Shown here piece by piece: positions 35,956 to 47,949 of a DNA stretch of 64,000 bases. The notes under the pieces were generated by a model. The model saw nothing but the letters and a program-made list of their open reading frames with translations, ran no database searches and had not been told where the DNA came from. The DNA is from Microvelia longipes. Its lineage: Eukaryota; Arthropoda; Insecta; Hemiptera; Veliidae. Within the stretch, counting starts at the first letter, position 1, and the number at the start of each line of letters is the position of its first letter. The stretch lies in NCBI GenBank assembly GCA_018340805.1, contig JACMZG010001863.1:57418091-57482090 (forward strand), given 5' to 3'. The translations under genes were made by a program, and so were the position numbers.

Positions 35956-36589
35956 GAAAAACTTAAGTTGAAGTAAATAAATAAAACAAATAAGAGGCAT
36001 AAAAATAAGCAAAATATGAGTAGATAAAACGCTAAATATACCGAAAGAAAAATACGAAAAACTTTATTAAATATTTAAGGAAAAGGGAAAATAATAAGCA
36101 TTTTGAAAGGGTAATGCTTGGGATGGTATAGCAAAAGGAAATATAAATAATTATGGAGAAAAGAGAGAATTAATAATTAATGCGCAGGTTTGGGAATTAT
36201 CTTCATCAAGTTAGGAGGCTTGGTAGGGAATATTCTTTACTTCGTCAAGTTCAAGTCAACTTTTAACCTTTGACAGTTTTACTTTCTAATTTTTACTGTA
36301 ATAATTATTTTATGAAATGGTAATGGTAGCCACCAAAGTTTTATTTGTAAGATGTTTTATTTCTATGATGCAGTAGTTAATGAGGAATACGAGATATTGC
36401 AATTATGGCACTGGAATGAGTTGAGTTGTTAAAATATATAGGTTTGGGTATAAATATATAGTTAACTTAGTTTTAAGTTTAGCAACTATTTTAACCTTTT
36501 GGAACCGATGTATTTCGACCTGAGCATTAGGGATATGTAAATGAAAAACTGATGTATTCAGACCTAGGTGTCAGGAATTTATAAATAAA

Positions 36590-36865
36590 AGATTCTATTC
36601 GAAACTTCGTTCTGCTTTAATCGGAAGGATCTTAAATTAAGCGGATGATATGCTAAGTCGATTTGCTATAAAACAACTAGAGAGATAAAAACAAAAAGAG
36701 ATACCGCTGGAGTTGAAAAATCAGAGAAAACTCCATCACAAAACATGTCAAAACAAACTGCGCATGCTTGCGATATAATGAAATTAACTGTTCCTACGTT
36801 TAGAATTACCTTCCTATAACAGTTTCCTATTGTAGGTTATAAACAAAAATGAAAGTTATAGAACG
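36590..36865 (+). repeat. Diverged ~260-bp repeat, copy 1
   Basis: GATGATATGCTAAGTCGATT, AACAAACTGCGCATGCTTGC and GTTATAAACAAA occur in the same order at 37500-37760 (GAATGACGCACTAAGTCGAA, AACCAACTGCACTTGCTTGG, GTTATAAACAAA). Non-coding. Confidence 0.55.
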
Positions 36866-36870
36866 ACCCA

Positions 36871-36989
36871 CGTCTAAAATCAGTTGACAGCGTGGGGAAA
36901 TAGACTTGAGGAACTAATAAGGATAGCCTGATTTGAAATTGAGGGCGTGGTTTAACATCCAGGACTGACCACATTGGCTCCCTCAATAA
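36871..36989. mobile_element. Family D MITE, copy 2 (right end lost)
   Basis: Contains CTAAAATCAGTTGACAGCG and the same interior as 14084-14253, but the right inverted terminus is missing after GGCTCCCTC. Confidence 0.8.
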
Positions 36990-37499
36990 AATTTTGCAAT
37001 GAAGAAGTAAGTTGTCATTTAAGAGTTAAAAAGAGGAAGAGTTAGTTGTAAAGTTAGTTGTAAAGTGTTGGTCGAACGTGCCCGATATATACGAAATTTT
37101 AGTCAATCAAGGTTTTCTTTTTAACAGTGATATGGTTAGTGTAACAGAAAAATGTGTAAAATACAGGTATAGAATATAAAATGTACATAGTATAAAAAGT
37201 ACATTATAGTGATTAGACACTCATCATAACAATAGCTGGACAAAGAGACTGACCTCACTTTCCAACTATACTGTAACATCTATTGCTTTAAATTAATTCT
37301 ATGACGTAGATTATTAACATATAGTGATTTATCAAAATACCATGGATATGAAACACTTTTACTGAATCAATTATTATCAAGAAACCCGAAGTTAAAGGAT
37401 CAATTAAAGATTACAACTCAAGTTCTCAAATGGCTCTTTTGTCTAACAGAAGGAGGACTGCGGTAAAACAATAAAGCTTCTGTTACAAACTAATAGTAT

Positions 37500-38225
37500 A
37501 AGGGAAGAGCCGCATTCGGTACAAGGATGTTGAATAAAGGGAATGACGCACTAAGTCGAATTGCCATTTAACAAAGTGACCCCATCGAAAATCAAAACAT
37601 AGAGGAATTCAACACGAAACACACGTAAAAACCAACTGCACTTGCTTGGTACGAACTGAGCATGCTTATGATCCTGATAAAGCGCAGGTCTTAAATTTAA
37701 GGCAATTAACTTTCAATGGGTTTCCCATTGTTTTGCTTGCAAAAGTTATAAACAAATAGAAAAAAGTTCATACTTTTTAACTGGTTTTTTGTTAATATTG
37801 CTTAATATTAACAACATTAAGGAAAATTAAGAACATCGCAACCAAAATTGAATCTTGAAACTAGCAAAAATTTCACTAGGCTAAAAAGATAAAATATTAA
37901 CACATTTAACTTACTCTCTTACGAAAAGTAACGGTAAAGCTTCATTACTCTCACTAAAGTGGCTACCTAGAGTCCAAAATGTGAAATATAAGCACAAATG
38001 ATTGACAAGCACCAAATGTAACAATAACGAAGCACTTGAGAAAGTTGAGAAGCAAACTCGACAACCAAGAATTGTATAAAACTTAGTACATAACCTGGTT
38101 GGCGCCTTTTTTAATTGTACCTAAGGGAAGGTAGTTTGCTATTTCACTATCTCATACAACTTCCATGGGGTCAGAAATACTCCTTAATGCGTCATCCCCT
38201 TTATTCAACATCCTTGCGATAGTAA
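37500..38225. mobile_element. Possible TIR element containing repeat copy 2
   Basis: ACAAGGATGTTGAATAAAGG with GAATGACGCACTAA at 37522-37556 is matched in inverted orientation by TTAATGCGTCATCCCCTTTA with TTCAACATCCTTG at 38182-38216. The arms are about 60-70 bp and the span about 700 bp. The interior has no open frame. It abuts the next family B copy. Confidence 0.6.
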
Positions 38226-38230
38226 ATCGT

Positions 38231-38640
38231 CCTCATTTATACCGTAGATATAGTATAGGAAAAGTATTGCGTGTTTCAGGTGTTTTTAAGATCTTCTGAA
38301 TAGTTGTTACCAAGTTGTCTTTATCTATTGTCTATGGGCGTGAGTGTGTTTAACTGTGTGTTTGAGAGAGTGTCCATTATCATCAAATAAAAAAAAATCA
38401 ATATTGATATCTTGTAACGCGATCCAAAAAATATTTTTTTATAACGTCCTCTACCAGCAGTAACGACTCGATCATCAGCAAATAATCCGAAAATTCATAA
38501 AATGCAGAAAAAATATTTGATCGATCTAAATTAAAGCAATCATGTAAATCATACAAGAGACCAAAAAATGTGCTAAGTTTCATCTCATTATCAGAAATAG
38601 TTCAATTTTAATCATGATATGTATACGTTTTTTTTAAAAA
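38231..38640 (+). mobile_element. Family B copy
   Basis: Begins CCTCATTTATACCGTAGATA then AAAAGTATTGCGTGTTTCAG, and passes through AAGATCTTCTGAATAG, a GTGTGTTT block, ACTCGATCATCAGC and GTGCTAAGTTTCATCTCATT to a poly-T/poly-A junction at 38624-38641. Lacks the 5S-like half. Confidence 0.65.
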
Positions 38641-39243
38641 AAAAGTATGGAAAAGCAGATCGAGTATCTGTCGTAACAATATGAAACAGTAATCCACGAC
38701 ACCATGTCATTGTTAAACTCTTATTGTGTTCTAGATGAGAAACTTCTCAGGCTCGAGTTATTACAAGTCTCTGTTACACCATAATTATTACTAATAAAAC
38801 AGTTGAGTACTATAATACTGCGACTGTGTCATTGTCGCATCTCTCTGGTTCTCAAACTCACTTTACTAACATCCATAACTTCCCACTAAGGTGCAAATTT
38901 AAATGAAACTTCCAAGTATTAAACGATTGAGTTGAAATTATACACTAGTGTACATTTATAAGTGTTAATAAATCCACTTTCCTAGATCCATTCCATTTAA
39001 TTTTTATAAATCCTCTTCAATTTAATATTGGGCGCCATTTTAAAAATATTGACTATTGAATATTGTTACTTTGACGACTAATAGCTTTTAATTTTCTCAC
39101 TGCTTTCCGATGTACGATAAATGCAAGATAGCAAAACACGTGATAAATTATTAGTACAAATTCCATAGCTATTCAACTTTTAGTTCTTTGTTTATTGTGG
39201 TAAATATATATTTTTGGTTCACTGGGAAAAAAACTTCCGGGTA
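38641..39243. other. AT-rich interval, nothing recognised
   Basis: No gene or repeat supported. Confidence 0.45.
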
Positions 39244-39724
39244 CAACCTCAGAAGGTAGTGCCAACCGTTACGGCTTATCAGGGAGAACCCTTGCGGGAA
39301 CAATCTTAGAAAGTAGTGCCAACTGTTACGGCTTATCAGGGAGAACCTTGCGGGAACAGCCACAGAAGGTAGGTGCCATCCGTTACGGCTCATCAGGAAA
39401 AACCCTTGCGGGAACAACCTCAGAAGGTAGTGGCAACCGTTAAGGCTTATCAGGGAGAACCCTTGCGGGAACAGCCACAGAAGGTAGGTGCCATCCGTTA
39501 CGGCTCATCTGGAAAAACCCTTGCGGGAACAACCTCAGAAGGTAGTGGCAACCGTTAAGGCTTATCAGGGAGAACCCTTGCGGGAACAGCCACAGAGGTA
39601 GGTGCCATCCGTTACGCCTTTGTCAACCGTTAAGGGGGAAAACAGCTAGTGCCATCCGCTGAAAACCCTAACAACCTCAGAAAGGTAGTGGCAACCGTTA
39701 AGGCTTATCAGGGAGAACCCTTAT
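39244..39724. repeat. 57-bp minisatellite with dimeric higher order
   Basis: About nine units of AGAAGGTAGTGGCAACCGTT, AAGGCTTATCAGGGAGAACC, CTTGCGGGAACA type. Two variants alternate: one with CCTCAGAAGGTAGTGGCAAC, one with CCACAGAAGGTAGGTGCCAT. Open frames on both strands (39169, 39373) are by-products. GC-richer than its surroundings. Confidence 0.94.
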
Positions 39725-40349
39725 GAGTCAACCTTTACGCACTAAGTGTAACCGCTCCTAGTTGGCAATCATTTATTTAAAAACTCTTATATATAAACAG
39801 AGAGCGTAACCTTGGATGCGAACCCCAGACTTCTTTAGATCCGTATATATACTAAAGCTTTTATCGACATTGACCACTAAGAGGACTAAAATTAAAGTAA
39901 ATGAGCCAAATTACATTTTGAACTAATTACATCTAGACCCTAATAAAATGCAATAGTGATGGTTAATTGTATTACAGAAATGATGACGCATCATATCCGT
40001 ATCACGGTACCTTAAACATTCCTGCCGTTTTATCAGCGGGAAAGAGAACCTTCGCCAACCAAACGTCCTAAACTTTTCAACATATTATAGGTAAATATGT
40101 ATAAGAACACTTTTAAAAACGTAAACAAAAATTCCATATTTTGTGGATAAAATGAATGTTTAAGGAATATGAATTGAAAAAGATACATTTTGAAAAACAA
40201 AACAGATAAGGTCAGATATGAGTGGCTCTCACTGAAGCACTTTGTGAAGCACTCGAGGCAATAAGTGCCTCTTCAACGCTGCGAAACAGACGCTTATACA
40301 CTCTGACAAATATAATTATATAAAATTTTCTTTTAAGTAAAACGATATC
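39725..40349. other. AT-rich interval, nothing recognised
   Basis: No gene or repeat supported. Confidence 0.45.
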
Positions 40350-41080
40350 CTTGGTTTAATGTTTTTATGAGCTTACTTTGTTTGTATTATTCTCTTTAAA
40401 ATATTAAATCCTGTTATATTTTTGCTCTTGGATTATGTATTTTCGTTATATTATTGTTCTTTGTGATTTGTTTTTGATTTTGAACTCAATTTTATTTTTG
40501 TTTCTCGTTAAATATATTGTTTTTATATTCCATTTAATTCTCGTAACATTATTGTGCCACTTTGTTCTTTTATTTAGTTCTTAATTTATCATTGATTTTT
40601 CTAAGAGCAAGAATAATTTCTTAATTAATCATTTCTAATTTCTAAGATTAATTCTTCGTGCTGTTCTTTGATTTCATGTTCTATTTCATTCTCGCTACAG
40701 GTATCGTTTTCTCGTTCTTAATTTTATACTCTATTTTATTGTTATTTCGACTTAGTTCATTGATTTAATTCTTGTTATAGTATATTTTTAGTTTCTTGAA
40801 TTTGAACACAGTTGTTTTGTTATTTTGTTTTAGTTATTTCATTTCATATTCCGTTTAATTCTTGTTATATTATTATTCTTGCTTCGCAATAGCTCTTTAT
40901 GTTCTATAAAGAATTTTTATAGAATTTATGGATATTTATGTATTCAATTATGTTTAATTTAATACTTGCTTTACATTCTTTGATTTTCTACAATTGTTCT
41001 TTTTATATTATTGTTTTTAATATTATTTGGTTTTAATTCGTCTTATATGAATAGTTTGTTCTTATTACTAAATTCTTTCT
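40350..41080. repeat. T-rich degenerate repeat tract
   Basis: Loose recurring words (TATTCCATTTAATTCTCGTA, CATATTCCGTTTAATTCTTG, TTGTTCTTTGTGATTTG) at irregular spacing suggest an old tandem array. The strand is strongly T over A. Non-coding. Confidence 0.45.
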
Positions 41081-41399
41081 ACGTTCTCTCAATAACAATT
41101 TTAGATGATATTAAATGGAATGACAAATAAACACTTTTAAAGTAAATTTTTAGATAAATAAATTGCAGAAAACTTATTTTGCTGTATCTTATAAATAAAA
41201 AAATACCTATAAAAATATTTTAAATTTATTACTCTTGATTTGCTTTAAAAATAGAATTTAAACATTCCTCCTTATTTTTGACATTGTTATTGGTTTTAAC
41301 TCTTTAAGAAAGTAACCCTTTGTTACATATTTAAATTGTTTAAATCATAATTCGCACCGGTTGACAACTAAAAGAAGATTTCTGTGCACGTCTTTCTGC

Positions 41400-41701
41400 A
41401 ATGCTTTGGAGTAATTGTTGTTACCTTAAAGCATGGAGTATAGAATGTAACAGTCGCGTTACTTCCGTCGTCGTTAAAAGCATGGTATAGAATGTAACAG
41501 TCGTCGTTAGCTCCATGGAGTATAGCAGTCGAAAGCATAGTAGAAATGTAACAGTCGTCGTTACTCCAAAGCATGGAGTATAGAAATGTAACAGTCGTCG
41601 TTACTCAAAGCATGGAGTATAGAATGTACGTCGTCGTTACTCCAAAGTATTGAGGGAAGATGTGCACAGTCGTCGTTACTCCAAGTGGAAGTATTGAGGA
41701 T
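41400..41701. repeat. ~38-bp minisatellite
   Basis: About seven units of AAAGCATGGAGTATAGAATG then TAACAGTCGTCGTTACTCC, several with deletions. The minus-strand frame at 41368-41574 reads through it and is not a gene. Confidence 0.9.
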
Positions 41702-42774
41702 CTTCTTCCATATGCCAAGCAGCGCAAAATGTGCACGAATTATTTAAACAATTTAAATATAATTATAATTAAACATCGAAATGCCTAGTCTATCTATACT
41801 TACTTACACTCTCTACTAACTCTCTTTCTAATTCAGAAGAATATAAAGGGATTCCGACACAAAATAAGTAAACGGTCACCTATCTAAGCTCTGAACCTAT
41901 CTAAACTTCTGCTGCAATTCCTGTGCTGTCAGTTGTACGATTACAACAGACACAGCGTGTACGACGAGGCTGTTATACACGTAACTCAATATGCTTTCAG
42001 AAATTATTCCACTCAACATGAAACAAAATTAATTCAGAATTCAAGTCAAATACACCCGATGTATTGTTTATTTAAATTAATTATACCTCTGCTTGTTATT
42101 TTAACAAAATGTTAAAATAACACAACTTACGTTCACGTGGCTCTGAATTAGAAATTCAGAATAGCTATCAATCAGAGTCCCTAAGTTGCATAAGAGAAGT
42201 CAAAAAGTATTTATTCATATAACTCTATAAGTTACATTCAATGTTAATTTTGGCGCTTATTTAAAATCAAATAAGACCTCTTGGGACGCTTTGCGACTTT
42301 TGACTTCTTGTTAAATTTAAAAGTTTTAAATTTTGTGATGTCATATTTTTCATAAACTGTTTTTAACAATCAATTTCCAGAAAGATTATTCTTAAGATAA
42401 ATGAATTAATGTTATTTTTTATTTATTTTATTGAAAATTGGTTGATGTTGCTCAACTCGAGCCTTAATTATTTTATATTGTCTTGTTATATGTATTTTGG
42501 GCTAAAAGTCATGAAAATAAATTTGTGTTTGAATCGTTTAGATATTTCGAGCCCACTTCAATCGTCCTCATACTTAAAAAATCCTTGTTATTTTTAGCGA
42601 GCCACTAACTGTCCTTGCTTGATGTATCTTAACATTATTGGACAAAACCCGTAGATATACTTGCAGTATTGAAATAAAACTCTTATTTATGACTGAAATA
42701 AGATGCACATTTTAAAGTGCCAACATTTCTACCCAATTGTTTTTTCATTTTATTTTTACAGATTTCTTAAAACA
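41702..42774. other. AT-rich interval, no gene recognised
   Basis: A perfect hairpin GTTATTTTAAC/GTTAAAATAAC lies at 42094-42120. On the minus strand near 41857-41880 the word CTTAGATAGGTGACCG resembles 5S box C but is isolated. Confidence 0.4.
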
Positions 42775-43300
42775 CTTATACTGTCATTTGATATAAAATA
42801 ATGCTAATAACGAGATAAAACCTGGTGTGTTTGCTTGTTTTATATAGGACTGCATCTTGCAAAATAAGAATCTGAAGATTCTTTTGTTACAATTTTTTAA
42901 TTTTTCCCCTTTAATAAGATTATTAAGAACCTAAGTAGTGGATCTATTTTTTTTTGCAATTTTCATTTATTTATATTTTATTTTTTATTTTTTTTAATGT
43001 AAAAGATTTTATTGTTTGTTAGCTGTTTCTCCCTCTTTTTCTTTCAATTTGGCCTTAAGATTTTTACTTTTGTTAAAAACAGACAAACTTTTTATTTTTT
43101 TTTTATTTTTAATTATAAGTCTAATTTATTTATTATTTGATTTCTTGCTTAAGTACTAATTTATGTGTTTTCTTTATACTTAACTGACACTTGTAATATT
43201 CCCACAAGGATTCCTCCCTCTTTGTAAAGACTGTATGTCTATGACAAATAAATATATTATTAAAAATCTGAAGATGGCTACAAAGATAGTTAAAATATAT

Positions 43301-43345
43301 GTAAAGACTAACGCCTTAACGACCTCGGCCACGGAGGCGGCTAAG
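43301..43345 (-). mobile_element. SINE-1 head fragment
   Basis: In reverse complement: GCCGCCTCCGTGGCCGAGGT, CGTTAAGGCGTTAGTCTTTA, close to a type II tRNA 5' half and to 25460-25500. The B-box half and body are absent. Confidence 0.65.
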
Positions 43346-43724
43346 TCAAGTAATAGGAAACAGATAATTTATACGCTTTCCTCACACTCAGGGATTTTTA
43401 CTAACTTGGGGGCCTTTTTGCTGTCTCGATATAAAGTTGTAAACAAATAGGGAAATTTCGAGTAAAGAGAAAATTGAATTAGGGAAAGTTTTCCTCCCGA
43501 GGGTAATTATACAGCGTGGGCCGTATTGTTTTCAACATACGAGCTTATGCTAGATGAATTTTCCGAGCTGTTTTGGATTGAATCTGGTAAGTTTTCCAGC
43601 TTGAGTAGTAAAGGAATTTCCCCTCTAAGGGCGAAGTTGGGAGGCTTTGTAAACCTTGCACAACTCGAAAGACAGGTTAAAATGGAAAAAATCTTTTGAA
43701 TTATAAACTAATAAATAAAAATCA
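43346..43724. other. Interval without recognised feature
   Basis: No gene or repeat supported. Confidence 0.4.
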
Positions 43725-44074
43725 GGTACAGGGTTCCTCGGTACTTTTCCTTCACAACTTCAGCAGACTCGCTTCGCTTGTCTTCAGAATGTCATGATTA
43801 TGTTCGCTAATTACGTACAAACTAAAAGTTGAATAGCTATGAAATTTGAACTTCTTATTCCATATCATTTTCTCTACCTAAAGATATGTCAAACGTCTAA
43901 AAGCAGTCATAGAATTAAAATTTATACGCCATTAAAATTTTAAAAGAAAGTTAAATTAGTCACTATTTTGAAAATAGTGACCAATATTACAATACAATTT
44001 TGTAGGTCGAATAACCACCTGTAGATGTAAGTTTGAGTCAATTTTCAACTTGATTTTTCACTTTTACGATTTCT
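43725..44074 (-). mobile_element. Family B copy interrupted by family A
   Basis: Starts GGTACAGGGTTCCTCGGTAC and runs through ACTCGCTTCGCTTGTC and GTAAGTTTGAGTCAATTTTC to TTTTACGATTTCTA, where family A begins. The last ~58 bp reappear inverted at 44922-44980, on the other side of family A. Confidence 0.7.
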
Positions 44075-44885
44075 ATTCGGATTCAAAGAGATAGTTGTAG
44101 GTTGGCAATACAATGGCGGGGAACGAAAGGGTGATCGAATTTTTTTTATCAGGATTTGCATGGGACCCGTTGAAAATTCTTCTTTTATTCCTTTATGTTC
44201 GTTAATTTGTGATAAATGAGATCAAAATTAATAGAACGACCATCGGTGCTAAAAAAATGGCCAATATTTCATAGATAAATACTTCGATAATTCCAGGATT
44301 TTAAATATAGAATCAGGCTCTTATCACTACAGACTTGGATTTGTCGATTTAACCCAGAAATATAAAACCTAACGAATGATTTAAACAAACATTTTAAAAA
44401 ACGTGAATTTATTGAGTTATTTATTATATTTTAGTGTGTAAATACAATTTGATTGATAAATTAAAACACCATTACGGTGAAAATCGGCTTGTTATCAGTT
44501 AATTAAATACCTGTTACAACTAATTTACACAATTTAATGCAATTAAATGGTAATTTTGTGTGTTTGTGCAAACTAAAACCTTTAAAAGTCACATTAATTA
44601 CACTAACTAAATTAAAACACTATATTATGATCTTCTCTTTTATCACTCTATTTTAATTACTCGTGACAACCATTAAAACGCTATTTTTCAATGAAAGTGA
44701 TTCTACTGAGTTTATACGCCCTGAAATTAATTAAATAAAAGCACTTTGATAAAAAATTTAAAGAAATAATCGTCACAAATAAGAAAAACCAAAAAACTCC
44801 CATAAGGACTTTAACAACAATCACCCTTTCGTTATCAATTTCTTATCAGCGACGGTGGCGCTGCTACGGACTTTGAATCGCGAAT
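44075..44885. mobile_element. Family A TIR element, copy 2
   Basis: Full-length relative to 2681-3477. The left end has lost two bases (ATTCGGATTCAAAG), the right end is intact (CTTTGAATCGCGAAT). Same interior, no open frame. Sits between inverted copies of family B sequence. Confidence 0.88.
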
Positions 44886-44980
44886 AGATTTTATAAAATA
44901 TCAAATATTTTATAAAATCTATAGAAATCGTAAAATTGAAAAATCAAGTTGAAAATTGACTCAAACTTACATCATGCAGA
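44885..44980. repeat. Perfect palindrome plus inverted family B end
   Basis: At 44885-44921 two 17-bp arms (TAGATTTTATAAAATAT and complement) flank CAA. They are followed by 44922-44980, the inverse of 44020-44074. Together with the left flank this forms an inverted repeat surrounding family A. Confidence 0.85.
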
Positions 44981-45549
44981 TTTTGGATACTTCATTATTA
45001 TGAATAATACAATATAATAACAAAACAACAAAACAAAGTACCATAGGTCAGTGTATCCTAAACCTGGGGGGCGTCTGACTTGCTATTTTAAGGAAAACAT
45101 TTTCCTAATTAGGGGAAAATTGAGTACAATATAAATTTTCAATTTCGACAGATAATATTATCTCTGAAAATTGAAAACTTATTGTTAAAATTATCATATT
45201 TTAACAATGTCGATAACATTTTCTGCCAAGCGAAGAATAAACATTTTTCGCTAATAAATTAGGGGTAAAGAAACAAAATAATTGGTTCTTACACCTAATT
45301 TATTTTAAGATCAAAATTTAAAACTGCGTGATAGTCATAGTAATTAGGGAGAGGTGAGATCACCATGCGAGTAGGCCATGTTGTTGGACCCTTTTTAACT
45401 CCCTTAGATACAAGGAAGTGTTTACCTTTGAGTCCTAGTGCAGGCATTTTTCTTCCGTCTTATCTTAATGTAGGGTATTGGTTTTAATAGCTTCTACAAG
45501 AAACAACACGTGCCATGCTCTTGAAACCATAAGGCAGAAATATGTATTT
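44981..45549. other. AT-rich interval, nothing recognised
   Basis: No gene or repeat supported. Confidence 0.45.
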
Positions 45550-45691
45550 TGTATAAACTACTAGTGAGGTCTTAAATTATGTCTAAACCCTGTTCATTTC
45601 GAGTTAGGGATTTTCTCGAGTGCCTGACATCGCACAGGCTTGGAACTCCCACCTTATCATCCCTTTCGAAGGACGGTACATGAAAGGATTT
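45550..45691 (-). mobile_element. SINE-2 body, 5'-truncated
   Basis: Shares TAAACTACTAGTGAGGTC, CGAGTGCCTGACATCGCACA, TTTCGAAGGACGGTACATGA with 21903-22040 but lacks the tRNA-like head, as expected for a truncated retroposed copy. The plus-strand frame at 45620 overlaps it by chance. Confidence 0.75.
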
Positions 45692-46544
45692 CTAACTCGA
45701 TTTCCATTTTTCTTTGATAAGCACACAATATTCTATAAAGTAAATGTATACACCGACGAAGTTATAGATCTAATTGTCAGCATTAATTCTGATTTTTTGG
45801 CATTTACAATTTTATGAAATAAAATCGCGGTTGTTTTGACTAAAACATTCGAAATTTTCCATTACAATGCGGCAAGCTGCCTCAGGAAAACAATGATCTT
45901 ATCTATGACAGCTTCGCGGCCTCAAAGGGAACTACGAGCCCCTACGCCGCACACCGAGTAGATGAACCGACAATAGGCGTTTGTTTGTTAAAAATAGTTT
46001 CATAAGTACTGAGTTTTGAGGATTTTTTAATCCTCACACTTAATTAATATTATAATTCTCAAAGATACAATGTGCGTTTACCTCTAGAAGGGACAAACGG
46101 AAAGTGTACTTTCCTCCCTCTTGTACCTCCTGTTCTCAATCTTTATAACAGGATAAAATAGCTTTAGTGGGATAAAATAATTTTAGTTGCCATGGCAACA
46201 CTTTACCTTTAAATTTCTATTGAAGCTCAGTTTGTCTTTAGCTCTTAAGTCGATGTTTACGAGGTCGAACCTCACTGGGACCACACACTTTTTAAATACT
46301 TTTTATTACGTACCATATAAAATAATTCTACATATTATAATCTTTTACTTGTTTAAACTTTAATGTTTTCCATCTAAATTCTCTTTGACATTCACGATTA
46401 CATTTCTATTTACCAAATCGGCAGAGATATTTAAAAGACGAAAGTTGTAATTATTTAACCATTCTTATTTAAAGTTACACATTTGGCTTAAGTAAACAAA
46501 ATATTAAAGAAAATAAAGATGTCATTTGATAAAAATGGAAGTAA
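45692..46544. other. Interval without recognised gene
   Basis: A less AT-rich stretch at 45865-45970 (GCGGCAAGCTGCCTCAGG, CTACGCCGCACACCGAG) has no open frame of interest. A B-box-like word near 46260-46290 on the minus strand is not supported by a tRNA fold. Confidence 0.35.
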
Positions 46545-46690
46545 TGGTAATAATGCATAGAGTTATATACTAGAAGGAGCATAGCCTATCTCAATACATT
46601 GAAAGACCTGAAAAACCTTTTGGGGCCCTCAGGAGCTCTGTGTAACCTCATTAAAACCTCCTTCAAGAGTGAGTTAAGGTTATTATAAAT
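46545..46690 (+). repeat. ~130-bp dispersed repeat, copy 1
   Basis: TCTCAATACATTGAAAGACC, CCCTCAGGAGCTCTGTGTAA, and ATAAATCAACTGTT recur in order at 50335-50462. Non-coding. Confidence 0.7.
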
Positions 46691-46995
46691 CAACTGTTTT
46701 CGGCTTTCCGCATATTGTTTGTGTTTTGATTTGTAATTTATGTTGGACCTGACATAATTTGTGTCATGTCACTAATGTTGATTTGAATTTTTATTATAAA
46801 TATTAATAGTTTTACTGTTGAATACTCTGTATATGAATATAACTGTTAACAACCAGACAGCTCCTTATTGAATAGTTTACAACAATTTACACGTTCTTCT
46901 ATATATGTTATTGTACTTTTGTGCTGATTGTTTGATATATTATGTAGCGAAGGAGGGTCAGGTTACTTTTTGATGTTTCAAATTCATAAGTAGAC

Positions 46996-47150
46996 CACCA
47001 ACCAATCAGTTAGACACACCAACCAATCAGTCAGACACAATAATCAGTTAGACACACCACAATCAGTTAGACACACAACCAATCAGTTGACACACAATCA
47101 GTCAGACACCAACTAATCAGTTAGACACACCAACCAATCAGTTAGTTACA
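46996..47150. repeat. ~23-bp minisatellite
   Basis: About seven units of ACCAACCAATCAGTTAGACACA with variable deletions, followed by an (ATTT)n run at 47155-47175. Confidence 0.9.
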
Positions 47151-47175
47151 CTTATTTTATTTATTTATTTATTAC

Positions 47176-47949
47176 TAGGTTTTAATAAGCTTTGAAAATG
47201 CATTATTATAATTATTTATAAACACACTTCATTATCTTTTTACAATAGTTTACTTATTTCTATATTATCTTTTTTTTTTATTTTACGCTGCTTTATTTCC
47301 ATATATATACCTATAATAAACATATACAAATGCCTATTTTCTTTGAAAGACTCGTATCTTACTTAAATATATACATTTCTTTTTACTTATTCCTTGACCA
47401 TATTACATTTTACTGGCACTTATAATACTTCACTAATTAAATTTATTTTTATTATCACCTTTATTTTATATTCTTTTTATTTAGTTTTGAACAAGGATAA
47501 TTTCTTTACAGATACATTTTATTTTATTATTATTATTATTACTAAATTAAATTTAAATATTATTTTTATGTTTACCTGATAAAGCCTTAAACTCCTCCCC
47601 AAACTCCAGCTTGCTGTTTTGGGGGAGTATTGATCTAAAAACCTGTATGTATACTTTGTTTGTACTTTATATCAAATAAATTATTTTGAATTTGAATTTA
47701 ATTAATTAATCTTCAAACATACATACTTTTAACCCCTCTAGTTATAATATCTCTATTGAATAATGAGATAAAAATTGGCAACATTGTTTCTATAGTTTTA
47801 AATCTGTGCAAAACTTCACATTGATTTAATTATTTTCCCGCGTTTTATCTTATTTATGTTTTAAAATTTTACTGAATCATTAATGAAGATTAATAACATA
47901 ATAGATAAATCATATTTTCCGGACAGCATTTAAATACTTTGTCTTAAGA
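47176..47949. other. AT-rich interval, nothing recognised
   Basis: No gene or repeat supported. Confidence 0.45.

Noticed and set aside
39169..39558. Open frames on both strands over 39.2-39.6 kb
   Set aside because: They follow the 57-bp (19-codon) minisatellite and carry no domain.
46240..46300. Possible tRNA-derived SINE head on the minus strand (GGTTCGACCTC)
   Set aside because: No A box at a suitable distance and no body shared with the other SINEs.
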